A DNA stretch of 64,000 bases from contig OZ241350.1 of NCBI GenBank assembly GCA_965200095.1, positions 2,728,001-2,792,000 of the forward strand, read 5' to 3'. Source of the DNA: JANQOH01 sp965200095 (lineage in GTDB: Bacteria; Pseudomonadota; Alphaproteobacteria; UBA7887). The notes under the pieces are model-generated. The model saw nothing but the letters and a program-made list of their open reading frames with translations, made no database searches and was not told the origin of the DNA. Numbering within the stretch: position 1 is the first letter of the stretch; every line of letters begins with the position of its first letter. The translations under genes and the position numbers were made by a program. Positions 26,743 through 35,698 of the stretch are shown here, in pieces.

Positions 26743-27981
26743 ATGAACGCTCGTTTCCCCGATGAACGCGGCCTGAGCCGTCGCGATGTCCTCCGCGCCG
26801 GTCTCGGCGCCGGCGCCCTCGGCGCGCTGGGCGCGGGGTCGGTTTTCGCCCGCGCCGGGCGCGCCGCCGCCGCCGCCGCTGCGGGCAGCGACAAGATCCT
26901 CGTCGTCTTCGAGATGTCCGGCGGCAACGATGGCTTGAACACCGTCGTGCCTTACGGCGACGACGCCTATTACCGGCAGCGGCCGACCATCGGCCTGAAG
27001 CCCGACGGACTGATCCGCCTCGACGACCGGTTCGCCTTCAACCCCGGCCTGATCGGCCTGGAGAAGATGTATCGGGACGGCGACATCGCCATCGTTCACG
27101 GCGCCGGCTACGACAACCCGTCGTTCTCGCATTTCACCTCGATGGCCTACTGGCATACGGCGGCGCCCAACAGCGGCGCCGAATACGGGTGGGTCGGCCG
27201 CCTCGCCGACGCCATGAAACCCGGCGGCGCCTCCAACTATGTCGTCAACATCGACGCGACGCAGTCCCTCGCCGTGCGTTCGCGCGACCATGTGCCGGTG
27301 GTGTTCGACGACCCGGCGCGGTTCCGCCGCGAGGGTTTCTACCGGGAGCAGCCGCTGTTCCGGCATGTGGCCGAGGCGGGCGGTTCCGATAACGTCTCGC
27401 GGCGCTATCTGCTCGACATCGCGAGCAGCGCGCTGGACGCCTCCGCCCTGGTGCGCGAGGCGTGGGCCGCCTACAGCACGCCCGTGGATTACGGGCTTGT
27501 GCCGCTGGACCTGCCGAAAGTTGCGGCGCTCATCGCCGCCGACCTGCCGACGCGGCTCTACTACACCGCGTTCCGCAACAACGCCTTCGACACGCATGTC
27601 CACCAGAACAACCTGCATCGCCGCCTGCTCACCTATGCGGCGGACGCCATCGCCGGCTTCTTCGCCGACATGGAGCGGATCGGGCGCGCCGACGACGTGA
27701 CGATGATGGTGTTTTCGGAGTTCGGGCGCCGCGTTCCCGAAAACACGAGCCTGGGCACCGACCACGGCGCGGCGGGACCGATGTTCCTGATCGGCAAGCC
27801 GGTCCGGGGCGGCCATTACGGCGAACCGCCGAGCCTCACCGGGCTCGACGATGGCGACAACCTCATCCACACCGTCGATTTCCGCCGCGTCTACGCCACC
27901 GCCATCGAAGGCTGGCTCGGCTTCGGCGGCGCGAACGACATCCTGGGCGGCGAGTTCCCGCCGCTGCCGGTCTTCGGGTAG
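26743..27981 (+). CDS. exported DUF1501 protein
   Basis: The 412-residue product begins with a twin-arginine signal (SRRDVLRAGLGAGALGAL, about residues 11-28) and continues with the DUF1501 domain (VVFEMSGGNDGLNTVVPYGD; FSEFGRRVPEN; GTDHGAAGPMFLIG). The fold is related to the alkaline phosphatase/sulfatase superfamily, but the role of DUF1501 is not established. Tat export suggests folding in the cytoplasm before secretion. It is the second gene of the DUF1800-DUF1501 pair. Confidence 0.88.
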   Translation: MNARFPDERGLSRRDVLRAGLGAGALGALGAGSVFARAGRAAAAAAAGSDKILVVFEMSGGNDGLNTVVPYGDDAYYRQRPTIGLKPDGLIRLDDRFAFNPGLIGLEKMYRDGDIAIVHGAGYDNPSFSHFTSMAYWHTAAPNSGAEYGWVGRLADAMKPGGASNYVVNIDATQSLAVRSRDHVPVVFDDPARFRREGFYREQPLFRHVAEAGGSDNVSRRYLLDIASSALDASALVREAWAAYSTPVDYGLVPLDLPKVAALIAADLPTRLYYTAFRNNAFDTHVHQNNLHRRLLTYAADAIAGFFADMERIGRADDVTMMVFSEFGRRVPENTSLGTDHGAAGPMFLIGKPVRGGHYGEPPSLTGLDDGDNLIHTVDFRRVYATAIEGWLGFGGANDILGGEFPPLPVFG

Positions 27982-28123
27982 GGGTCTCTGAGTTCGCCAT
28001 TGTCTGCGCAGCTGGTTGGGATATGTGTCTTGACAGCCGTCATCGCCGATTCTACGCATGTCAGGATGCCCACCGCGGCCGAAGCGGTATGATCCTGAGA
28101 CGCTGGACAGGAATAGCGTAGCG

Positions 28124-28840
28124 ATGAAGAGTCCTCTTCCGGATCGGTTTGCGTGGGTTAAAGTAGGCGGAGAAGCTGGCCAAGATCTGCCGGATATTTT
28201 TCGCCGCAAGAATTTCGAGCGGGAATCCGGTCGTAGGGAGCATTGGAACACTTTCTGGTGGGGGTTCGGCGAGCCGCGGGTATGCGCGATTCGTCATTTG
28301 GGAGATAAACCTAAAGCTGTGTTTTCCAAGGTTCAAAAAACCAGACCGGAGGACAAATGCCGTAGAGGAGTGCGATTGTGGCGGAAATATTGGCATGATG
28401 GAGAATTGCGGGATATTCCGGGTCACGTAATTGTTACGTCCAAACGGCCTAAAGATGTCTCCAAGTCTCGACATTACGCGTTGGTGTGCCGAAGCGACGG
28501 ACCGATCGAGAAGTCCGGAGAAGAATATGAAGATATAAGAGAGAACGAGGAATTGCGCAATATTCTGAATGATGGAAGAGGCGGGAAGTCTAGAGGGCGC
28601 ACAACTCGGGTGGTACGGCGGACGTCCGTTCCGGGCGCTGGGAAGCCGAAACCACACCAGGTTATCGCATTTGTGGACTTGGTGTATCCTTACGGTGTAA
28701 AATTGGAGAACAGCAGAAAGTTAACCGACAAAGAACTTTATCTTCTGCAATCGGTCAGCCAGCTGGAGACGACGATGGAGGAGGAGATGGCGATGAAGAA
28801 ATGGCGACAAGTCGTAGCGGAAATAAGAAGCGCGGAATAA
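28124..28840 (+). CDS. hypothetical protein, unrecognised, in the defence island
   Basis: I do not recognise this 238-residue protein. It is rich in Lys, Arg, Glu and Trp (for example EHWNTFWWGFGEPRVCAIR). It has no signal peptide or membrane segment and ends in a helical, charged region with METS-like spacing (QLETTMEEEMAMKKWRQVV). The ATG at 28124 starts MKSPLPDRFAWVKVG; an earlier in-frame start at 28058 is less likely. Base composition is clearly less GC-rich than neighbouring core genes, which suggests transfer. It lies next to a decayed toxin gene, and toxin or defence roles are only guesses from context. Confidence 0.6.
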   Translation: MKSPLPDRFAWVKVGGEAGQDLPDIFRRKNFERESGRREHWNTFWWGFGEPRVCAIRHLGDKPKAVFSKVQKTRPEDKCRRGVRLWRKYWHDGELRDIPGHVIVTSKRPKDVSKSRHYALVCRSDGPIEKSGEEYEDIRENEELRNILNDGRGGKSRGRTTRVVRRTSVPGAGKPKPHQVIAFVDLVYPYGVKLENSRKLTDKELYLLQSVSQLETTMEEEMAMKKWRQVVAEIRSAE

Positions 28841-28841
28841 A

Positions 28842-29010
28842 AAATTTGCGCGCTTCGAAACAGGTTGCACGGCGTAACTCGTTCAGCTGGATGCGGCAGT
28901 GCACGTTCTGCGAATTTCACCGGGGACCCGGCTGAAGGCGCTGAAGGGCTTGTTTCCATTTCAGGGACTGCAATGCCCGGAACGTCAAGATAGTCGATTA
29001 TCACCGCAAA
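28842..29010 (+). pseudogene. decayed HigB-type toxin gene
   Basis: Fragments of a RelE/HigB toxin are visible just before higA. LDAAVHVLRISPGTRLKALK begins at about 28887, matching the family's L-D-A-A...PPG-R-L-x-A-L-K-G. KIVDYH at about 28987-29004 matches the C-terminal V-E-I-V-D-Y-H. A stop at about 28873-28875, a missing middle (the N-R-A-G-Q-Y-S-I-R-I-N part) and a change of frame show it is broken. Identification rests on short motifs. Confidence 0.55.
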
Positions 29011-29032
29011 AATTACGAGGGAGTGCCGATCC

Positions 29033-29326
29033 ATGACCCGACTGGAGCCTGTCCATCCCGGCGAGATACTCAAACATGATTTTATGGATCCGCTCGGTCT
29101 GTCCGCGGCCGCGCTTGCGAGAGAAATCGGCGTTGCACCCGAATGGATCAGGAGGATCGTGCGCGGCGAGCGGGCGATTACCGCGGAAATTGCGCTGCGT
29201 TTGGCTCGTTACTTCGGTGCCGATGCGCAAAGCTGGATGAACCTGCAAAGCGGCTATGAACTCGCAGTGGCCGAACAGACAAGCGGCGCTGCTCTGAGCG
29301 CTATTCGACCGCGTGAAGCGGTATAG
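29033..29326 (+). CDS. higA: HigA-family antitoxin (XRE type)
   Basis: The 97-residue protein starts with the family hallmark VHPGEILKHDFMDPLGLS. A helix-turn-helix follows (AAALAREIGVAPEWIRRIVRGERAIT), and the LARYFGADAQSWMNLQSGYEL ending is typical. HigA normally neutralises HigB and represses its own operon. Here the toxin upstream is only a remnant, so HigA is probably a solitary regulator or on its way to loss. Confidence 0.9.
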   Translation: MTRLEPVHPGEILKHDFMDPLGLSAAALAREIGVAPEWIRRIVRGERAITAEIALRLARYFGADAQSWMNLQSGYELAVAEQTSGAALSAIRPREAV

Positions 29327-29341
29327 GGTGAGACGGTAAAT

Positions 29342-31207
29342 ATGCGCCATCATGATGTTCCGTTCATTCTTCTTATCGGCGGGATAATCGCTTACGGATT
29401 TGCGCTCGCGATCTACCCGATCGCCAACACCGACGTGTTCGGCCTTGTCTCCCTCTATAGCGACGATACTTTCTATTATTTTCAGGTCGCCAGGAACACG
29501 GCCGGGGGGCATTTCTCCAGTTTTGACGGCGGCATTACGCGGACCAACGGCTACCATCCCCTGTGGATGTTCCTTCTCGTTCCTTTCTTTCTTGCGTTCG
29601 ATGCGGAGTCGGCGCTTTTCGCCATAAAGTTCTTCGAAACCGCCGTTCTCGCCTCCGGTATCGCACTTGTCGTGCTGGCGGCGCGTCTCGCGCGTTTGCC
29701 GTGGCCGCCGCTGATCGCCGTGCCGCTGGCCATTTTTCCGCAGCGCTCCTTCCTGATCGGGATGGAACCCGCGCTCGCCCTGTTCATGCTCGCGTTGCTG
29801 TTCGTGGCGCTGGCGCTGTGGGCGCGCGACAGCCGCATGGCGGCGCCGGTCGCCGCGCTCCTCTTCCTGCTGCCCTGGGCGCGGACTGAATATGTGGCGA
29901 TATCGTTGACCGTCGCCGCCGCCCTGTTCGTCATCGAACGGTCGTGGCGGCGCGCGGGCTTCCGGGAGTCCCTGCTTCCGCTGGCCGGTGCGCTGTCAGG
30001 CTTTGCGGCGTATCTCGTATACAACCAGCTCGTATTCGGGGGCGCCGTGCCGGTGAGCGGCGCGGTCAAGCACGCATGGTCGCAGGAACTGTGGGAGGCG
30101 CTCGGCGGCTTCGATCTTGCGCAGAATTTCCTTCTGGTTGCGCGCGAACGCTGGGTCGACAATCTGGCGGCGCTGGCCGTCTGCGCCGCCGCGATCCCCG
30201 TCTGGCGACGGGCGCGGCGCTCCGACAGCGCCGGGGACAGGCTCTTCATCTCCTTCTATGCGGGGATACTGGCGCTTGCGGCGGCGCATCTGGCGAAGCT
30301 CGCGCAGACAGTTCTGTTCATGCACGCCGATTTCGGGATCTACAGAACCTATTACGTTCCGGGCGACCTCATGATGCCGTTGTCTCTGGCGGTCGGCTGG
30401 CGGCTGGCGGCGAAACCGGTCGGTCGTGTCGCGAACAGGCGGTGGGTCGGTATTCCGGTCGTCGGCGCGGTCGCTGTCGGCGCCGTCTTCGCTCTTCACG
30501 GCCCGTTCGAGAATATCGAGGAAGCGCGCGACGACCCGGTGTGGAGATGGGGCAGAGCGTCCTGGGCCGGCACGATGATAATGAACCGGATACTGCCCGA
30601 GGGGAGCGTAGTCGGGAGCTGGGACGCCGGCGTCATCGGTTATTTCTCGCGCTTTCCTGTCGTCAATCTCGACGGGTTGGTGAATTCGTGGGACTATCTG
30701 CGCGCGGGCGGGCCGCTCGCTCCCAGAATGACATTTGAAGAACCGCAACGGGGTTTCGGCCTCACTCACCTCGCCAACGGGGGAGCGGCGCCGGAAACCC
30801 GGGTCGACGGAGCGGTTTTCGTCGGCGTGCCGCATATGCACGGCGATTTGGACAGCGATTTCAAACTCGTGTCGGTCGCGCCTTCGGCCGCGACGGCCGG
30901 AAGCGCCGACCCGCAAGCGGCGTTCTGGGCAAAACTGGAACCGCACTTCCTTTACCGGCGGGGCGACGCCGGGGTCGTGGCGGACGGGCGCGTAGTGCAG
31001 GCCTTCTTCGAGGATTGCGACCCGGAAAAGCTGCGGGAAAGGAACTTCACAATTTCATGGACCCCGGAGGGAGGCGAGACACGCACCCGCCGCTGGTTCC
31101 CCGGACGGGACGCGAGAAGAAACCGGATGGGCGTCTGCGCAGCGGTGCTGTTGCTCCCCGGCAAGGGCGGCGTCCCCGTGCGCATCTCGGAGTCGGAAGA
31201 GCGATGA
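29342..31207 (+). CDS. multi-pass membrane protein, GT-C glycosyltransferase-like
   Basis: The 621-residue product has about eleven hydrophobic segments in residues 7-390 and a soluble C-terminal part. An acidic SDDTFYYFQVARN motif follows the first membrane segment. This resembles the Asp-containing first loop of GT-C enzymes such as ArnT and PMT, which use lipid-linked sugars. NGYHPLWMFLL also fits that group. Substrate is unknown. It begins 16 bases after higA, on the same strand. The GT2 enzyme at 48118 is of the type that charges lipid carriers for such proteins, but a link is inference. Confidence 0.6.
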   Translation: MRHHDVPFILLIGGIIAYGFALAIYPIANTDVFGLVSLYSDDTFYYFQVARNTAGGHFSSFDGGITRTNGYHPLWMFLLVPFFLAFDAESALFAIKFFETAVLASGIALVVLAARLARLPWPPLIAVPLAIFPQRSFLIGMEPALALFMLALLFVALALWARDSRMAAPVAALLFLLPWARTEYVAISLTVAAALFVIERSWRRAGFRESLLPLAGALSGFAAYLVYNQLVFGGAVPVSGAVKHAWSQELWEALGGFDLAQNFLLVARERWVDNLAALAVCAAAIPVWRRARRSDSAGDRLFISFYAGILALAAAHLAKLAQTVLFMHADFGIYRTYYVPGDLMMPLSLAVGWRLAAKPVGRVANRRWVGIPVVGAVAVGAVFALHGPFENIEEARDDPVWRWGRASWAGTMIMNRILPEGSVVGSWDAGVIGYFSRFPVVNLDGLVNSWDYLRAGGPLAPRMTFEEPQRGFGLTHLANGGAAPETRVDGAVFVGVPHMHGDLDSDFKLVSVAPSAATAGSADPQAAFWAKLEPHFLYRRGDAGVVADGRVVQAFFEDCDPEKLRERNFTISWTPEGGETRTRRWFPGRDARRNRMGVCAAVLLLPGKGGVPVRISESEER

Positions 31208-31293
31208 AAGCCATCGACCGGGCGGTGCCGACCGGCTTGCTTCTCACCCGGTCGTTCGTCCCGATGTCTCCGCCCAACGACGCCGTTTGGCAT

Positions 31294-31425
31294 CGGTGCT
31301 GCGCCCGCGGTCTCGGCGAAGCGATCCTGCCACCACTGGTCGGCTCGGTCCACAAGACGACGCAGTTGTGGAGGACCGGCGAACAGGCCCGGGTGAACGC
31401 TTGGCCGGAGGCGTGCTGGTTGTGA
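31294..31425 (+). pseudogene. short fragment of a DUF1156-type methylase
   Basis: The stretch reads ARGLGEAILPPLVGSVHKTT then QLWRTGEQARVNAW and matches the intact-looking part at about 35418-35560 (ARGLGEPAASGTPPPLIDSV...HKTMQLWKTGERVRVDGW). It is only about 130 bases long and lacks the rest of the gene. Confidence 0.7.
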
Positions 31426-31438
31426 TGAGGCGCGGGTT

Positions 31439-31769
31439 GGGCAGAAGGGCATGATATCGGGCATTTGGGCGCATCGCGGATCGCGCCCTCCGTTGTGCGC
31501 GGACGTCGCTACGGCTGGTGCCATCTTTTCGGGGCGGTGTGCGGGTCGCGCGGCAAGGCGGCGGACTGGTGTTGAAGCGGGCGAACACGTCGGTGATGAA
31601 CGCGCATCTGGTGGCCATTGGCGCGGCTTTCGCGCCGGGCAGCGTGGGCGTTGTGGTGCTTGAAGCGGGGTGGCGCGGGAGCCGCAAGACCGCATTTCCC
31701 GATAACATCGCGCTTCTGAAACTGCCGCCTTGGATCCCCGAGATTAATCCGATGGAGACGGTGTTGTAG
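31439..31769 (+). pseudogene. 3' fragment of an IS630-family transposase
   Basis: Parts of the DDE domain are visible in two frames: QKGMISGIWAHRGSRPP, then ANTSVMNAHLVAIGAAFAPG and PPWIPEINPMETVL, which holds the last acidic residue. A frameshift near 31520 and the missing 5' half show it is dead. The 5' half of a related element is at 47358-48076 on the other strand. Confidence 0.8.
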
Positions 31770-31889
31770 TATCCGAGGAAACAATCGCTGGCTAACCGGG
31801 GGTTTTGAGGATGTCGCCGCCGCGGCCGAGGCCGCCAATACCGCGCAAACTCAAATACCTGTCTCTAGGCAAAGTAAAATGGATAAGAA

Positions 31890-32948
31890 TTATGAGCGGA
31901 CTGCGATAGGCTGGTAAGGAATGGCACGGCTCGAAAGAAATACCCTTGCCACGGATTGTCCTATTTCATTAAGAGCGACGTTTGCTGCACTCGGTAACTC
32001 TTCTACGGCGCGAGTCCAGTCATCCATATCAATTTCCCCATGGCCAATCGGCGCATCAATGCGAAAGACCCTGTCGGCGCCAATCAACAGCCCAGCCTGC
32101 CCCAAAGCGTCGGCGGACTGGAGTCGCATTGCAGCCTCTATAATGCGGCGCCACGCCAACAACCCCCCGCGCGTCTTCGATTTATCAACGACGTATGAAC
32201 TACTTCCACATCCCAGACTCAGAATGCGGATACGTTCGCGTGGTACGGAAAAGCAGGAAAGAGCATCGACCAGTGCTACCATAATAGGGTTACTCGCCCA
32301 AACACCGCCGTCAACGAAAGTGTAGCCGCCTTCCTCTAAAGCTTGAAAGAATGTCGGTGCGGCGGACGTAGCCAAAGCCACTTTCGTCATAGGCTCTCCG
32401 GCGTCCTTGTAAAAGTTGGGGTGATGCGGGGTTTTGAAGATATATACTTCACCATATCGACCATCGAAGGAAGGTATACACAATCGTGAGCGCGAATCGC
32501 CGAATTTTCGTTCTCCGAGAACCCCATCCAGAATTCGCACGAGCGCCTTCCGGCTGTAACGATACCTGAAATACTTAAGTGAATTTCTCCATTTCGTTTC
32601 CACGACCCCCAAGAAACCACTGCGCGGGGGCGGAAATATCTCGCACCCACGCTCAATATAGAGATCGCGCAGCTCAGAAGCCTTTAGTCCAGCCGCGAGC
32701 CCAATGGCGATGATGCCACCGGTTGATGTTCCGGCAATGAGATCGAAATATTCTGTTATAGACGAACCGCCGAGACAGCGTTCTTCCAATCCCGTGAGGA
32801 CGGCAGCCGGGAATATCCCGCGGATGCCACCGCCATCAATGGAGAGGATGCGTAAGTCCCGGTTCCCCGGCCACGCGAGTGGAACGCGCCGCTGCTTCAG
32901 CGCACTACTGGACCGTCTCGGAGGCGGCACCTCGATTCTACGTCGCAT
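31890..32948 (-). CDS. capV: CBASS effector: patatin-like phospholipase (CapV type)
   Basis: The 352-residue enzyme carries the patatin lipase core. The oxyanion loop is DGGGIRG (residues 38-44), the nucleophile is Ser75 in GTSTG, and the dyad Asp213 is in DGGVWASNP. In CBASS, CapV binds the cyclic nucleotide made by the CD-NTase and degrades membrane phospholipids, killing the infected cell. It is the last gene of the operon. The ATG at 32948 overlaps the E2-like gene by 11 bases and gives the usual CapV length; an upstream start at 33113 lies inside the E2 gene. GC content is well below that of the core genes, suggesting acquisition. Confidence 0.9.
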   Translation of the reverse strand: MRRRIEVPPPRRSSSALKQRRVPLAWPGNRDLRILSIDGGGIRGIFPAAVLTGLEERCLGGSSITEYFDLIAGTSTGGIIAIGLAAGLKASELRDLYIERGCEIFPPPRSGFLGVVETKWRNSLKYFRYRYSRKALVRILDGVLGERKFGDSRSRLCIPSFDGRYGEVYIFKTPHHPNFYKDAGEPMTKVALATSAAPTFFQALEEGGYTFVDGGVWASNPIMVALVDALSCFSVPRERIRILSLGCGSSSYVVDKSKTRGGLLAWRRIIEAAMRLQSADALGQAGLLIGADRVFRIDAPIGHGEIDMDDWTRAVEELPSAANVALNEIGQSVARVFLSSRAIPYQPIAVRS

Positions 32949-33408
32949 ACCGTGTGTCCTCGATTCCGGGATGGCGCCCACCGCCGGTCCATTCACCCGT
33001 TGCGAGCCATCCTTCGTAGCAGGCGAGCCAGTCGACGGTCCACGGAACGATGGTGTCAGCGATTGCATCGCTGAAACCCCATTCATCTTCGGCCGGATCA
33101 TACAGACATACAAACGGCTTCTCCGGGCAAAATCGGTTCGGATAATGATGTGGGATGGGATCCGCCGGTTCCGACGCCCGGCGGCGCAACAGCGGGTTGA
33201 TTGCCATCACGCGCGGTTCATGCGGTAGCACCCGTACGCCGTCAAGATTGCACCCGAGGCAGAGAGATACATGGATATTGTACGGCTGGCTAAGAGGCTT
33301 GATCTGCCCTTCCCAGGTCGCCGCCCAACTCAATTCAACGAGGGTGCGAAATCTTGGCCATTTCCTCCGCATGGACTCCACTTGCTTCCGGATCGACAAC
33401 ATCATCAC
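32938..33408 (-). CDS. CBASS E2-like protein (type II short)
   Basis: The 156-residue product resembles the stand-alone E2-like proteins of short type II CBASS operons. Visible features are NIHVSLCLGC, PHHYPNRFC, the likely catalytic Cys101 in PFVCLYDP, and DTIVPWTVDWLACYEGWLAT followed by WTGGGRHP. In relatives such proteins regulate or prime the CD-NTase by ubiquitin-like chemistry. There is no E1 or JAB gene here, which fits the short type. The start is GTG or one of two ATG codons in GTGATGATG at 33400-33408 and overlaps the CD-NTase stop. Confidence 0.85.
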   Translation of the reverse strand: MMMLSIRKQVESMRRKWPRFRTLVELSWAATWEGQIKPLSQPYNIHVSLCLGCNLDGVRVLPHEPRVMAINPLLRRRASEPADPIPHHYPNRFCPEKPFVCLYDPAEDEWGFSDAIADTIVPWTVDWLACYEGWLATGEWTGGGRHPGIEDTRYAT

Positions 33409-34652
33409 CGGTGTCGTTCACCTCCGAAAAATCTGTGGGACGGCGTCGCCCGGGAAGCCGACGATGCTCCGATTCCAGTTGCCGCTCCCGGAATGACCAA
33501 GCCACCGACGTCCGGTCGGTGCCGACTTCGTCCGCTACGCACGTCATCGCCGATGCGTTCGTTGAAAACCCTGAAAGCGTCCACTGCGGGCTTTTCGCCA
33601 AATAATCCTACCATGAGCCGCTGCATTTCTTCCATATCGCATCCGGAGACCAGACGTTCGACGTTTTCGACAAGGACATCGAGGTCTCGGATAAACAGCT
33701 TTTGATCCTGCCTCGATTCCGGCCAGCGATCGGTCAAAACATCCAGCCGGCAGACCGGGTTGGAGATGTGAAGCAGCCTGCCATTGCTATCCTCCTGCTG
33801 GAACATGGAGAGCATATGCCGAGATTGATGCAACAGCTCCTCCGACAGACGATCCGTGCCGTTCGCGGCATCGGCGACGAGTTTCGCGATCATGATCGAA
33901 GGCGGCCGCCGCCCGGGTCGCGCGTCGTACTGGACGTTACGCCATCGCTTCAGGAGCTGGAGTGCAATCACGGCCTTCGATTTCCGGGAAGGCGGTTCCT
34001 GCGGTGGAATCGGATCGCTAGCCGCTCTGGCAAACACCTGCAGGTATTCCCTCGCACGCGCCTCGAAAACATCGGCAAAGGCATCGTCGGGCTGAGTTTT
34101 GTCATTAAACCACTCAGCGAAGCCGTAAGGGTTGGCGACGTGCGTATAGCCCGGATCATGCGGCTCTTCCGGCCTCTGGTGAAAGATCACGCTTTCCCGA
34201 TCCGGAGTGCCCCACCGCCGAACCGCCGGCGTCACATCTACGTGCATTCCGTCTTCGTACTGGACGGTGATACAGCGTGTCTTTCGCTTTGTCATCCGAT
34301 GATATCGCGAACCCGGTTCACCCCTGATTGCCCGGTACAGCAAATCCAGAGCTTGCTTTGGGAGCCCATTCTCGGGGAGATTGAGTTGCGCCACGACATC
34401 GATGTCGAATTCGTCTGTACCGAGCTTCGACGCGATGGTCGCGCCGACCGCCATGGACCCTTGCGGGTAGAAGAGCTTGACATCATCCCTCAACGGGCTG
34501 TCGTCGCGCTCGATCCAGTTGCGGATCGCCCTGTAGCGGTCGACGGCCCGGTCGTAATTCGTCTGGCTTAACTGGACGCGGATCGCCACGTCGGCCAGAA
34601 GGGCATCGACAGGATCGGTGAGTGGTAATGACCTCGGCATGGTTGTCGGCAC
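33405..34652 (-). CDS. CBASS cyclic-oligonucleotide synthase (CD-NTase)
   Basis: The 415-residue enzyme is expected to make a cyclic di- or trinucleotide second messenger after phage detection. The nucleotidyltransferase signature is complete: GSMAVGAT (residues 65-72), metal ligands Asp83 and Asp85 in EFDIDVV, and the third acid Asp139 in MHVDVTP. A helical C-terminal domain follows. The start is GTG at 34652, preceded by AAGAGG; an ATG at 34640 is an alternative. The product's exact chemistry and clade cannot be read from sequence. It leads the operon. Confidence 0.9.
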   Translation of the reverse strand: MPTTMPRSLPLTDPVDALLADVAIRVQLSQTNYDRAVDRYRAIRNWIERDDSPLRDDVKLFYPQGSMAVGATIASKLGTDEFDIDVVAQLNLPENGLPKQALDLLYRAIRGEPGSRYHRMTKRKTRCITVQYEDGMHVDVTPAVRRWGTPDRESVIFHQRPEEPHDPGYTHVANPYGFAEWFNDKTQPDDAFADVFEARAREYLQVFARAASDPIPPQEPPSRKSKAVIALQLLKRWRNVQYDARPGRRPPSIMIAKLVADAANGTDRLSEELLHQSRHMLSMFQQEDSNGRLLHISNPVCRLDVLTDRWPESRQDQKLFIRDLDVLVENVERLVSGCDMEEMQRLMVGLFGEKPAVDAFRVFNERIGDDVRSGRSRHRPDVGGLVIPGAATGIGASSASRATPSHRFFGGERHR

Positions 34653-34720
34653 AGCGACCTCTTTTCAGCGTGGGCGATTCGCATGCTTGCCGCTGGGATC
34701 GCCATGTTGCGGGTAGGGTG

Positions 34721-34749
34721 AATGTGGAGCTTCGCGAGCAATATGTCAA
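34721..34749 (-). promoter_or_regulatory. candidate promoter of the CBASS operon
   Basis: On the minus strand TTGACA (34749-34744) is followed after 17 bases by CACATT (34726-34721), a perfect -35 and a partial -10. It lies about 70 bases upstream of the CD-NTase start. The site is called by pattern only. Confidence 0.45.
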
Positions 34750-34795
34750 GGTGGGCGATACCGGACAAATCACATGTTAGCGACGCAAGTCGCCC

Positions 34796-35698
34796 GACGC
34801 TTGGGAAACGCTGGTCCGCGCCCTGGTCCGCGCCGGCTTCGTCGTCACCGGCTCGTGGCCCATCCGGACCGAGATGCAGAACCGGCAGCGGTCGCTGGCC
34901 TCGGCGGCGTTGTCGTCGTCCATCTGGCTGGCGTGCCGCAAGCGCCCGCAAACCCGCCCGGGCTGGGACGGCCCGGTGCTGAGGGAGATGCGGGAGACCG
35001 TCACGCAGCGCCTGCGCGACTTCTGGGACGCCGGCATCCGCGGGCCGGACTTCGTGTGGGCGGCGACCGGCCCGGCGCTGGAGGCGTTCAGCCGCTTCCC
35101 GGCCGTGCGCAAGGCCGACGAACCCGGCGCCGTGCTGACCGTCGACGCGTTCCTGCGCGAGGCGCGGCGCATGGTGGTGGGCTTCGCGGTGAGCCGGCTT
35201 TTGCGGCGCGACGCGGGCGCGGCCGAGGAACTGGACGACCTGACGACCTATTATCTTCTGCACCGCAACGACTTCGGTCTCGACCCGGCGCCGGCGGGCG
35301 CCTGCATCCTCTATGCGCTGTCGTGCAACCTGTCCGACGCCGACCTCGCCGGGCGTTTCGACCTGCTTGCCGCCGCCGGCGGGCGGGCGCGGCTGAAGCC
35401 CTGGGACCGGCGCCGCGCCCGCGGTCTCGGCGAACCGGCGGCGAGCGGCACCCCGCCGCCGTTGATCGACTCGGTCCACAAGACGATGCAGTTGTGGAAG
35501 ACCGGCGAACGGGTCCGCGTGGACGGCTGGCTGGAGGCGCGCGGGTTGTGGCGCCACGAACTGTTCGCCCGCGTCGTTCAGGCTCTGATCGAACTGGCGG
35601 AGGCCGGTTCGGAGGAGCGCGCCGTTCTGGAGTCGGTTCAGAACCACCTGCGCGCCCGCGCCGGCCCGCCCGCCCCGCAGTCGCAGCTGCCGCTATAG
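34796..35698 (+). pseudogene. C-terminal remnant of a DUF1156 defence methylase
   Basis: About 300 residues of the C-terminal part of a DUF1156-family (adenine-specific methylase-related) protein are open. It starts abruptly at DAWETLVRALVRAGFVVTGS and continues through TYYLLHRNDFGL, HKTMQLWKTGERVRVDGWLE and RGLWRHELFARVVQALIELA to a normal end. Full proteins are around 900 residues or more and carry the methylase motifs in the missing part. DUF1156 proteins are found in anti-phage gene clusters. A second short piece lies at 31294-31425, beyond the CBASS operon. The internal ATG at 34874 is unlikely to give a functional product. Confidence 0.78.
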
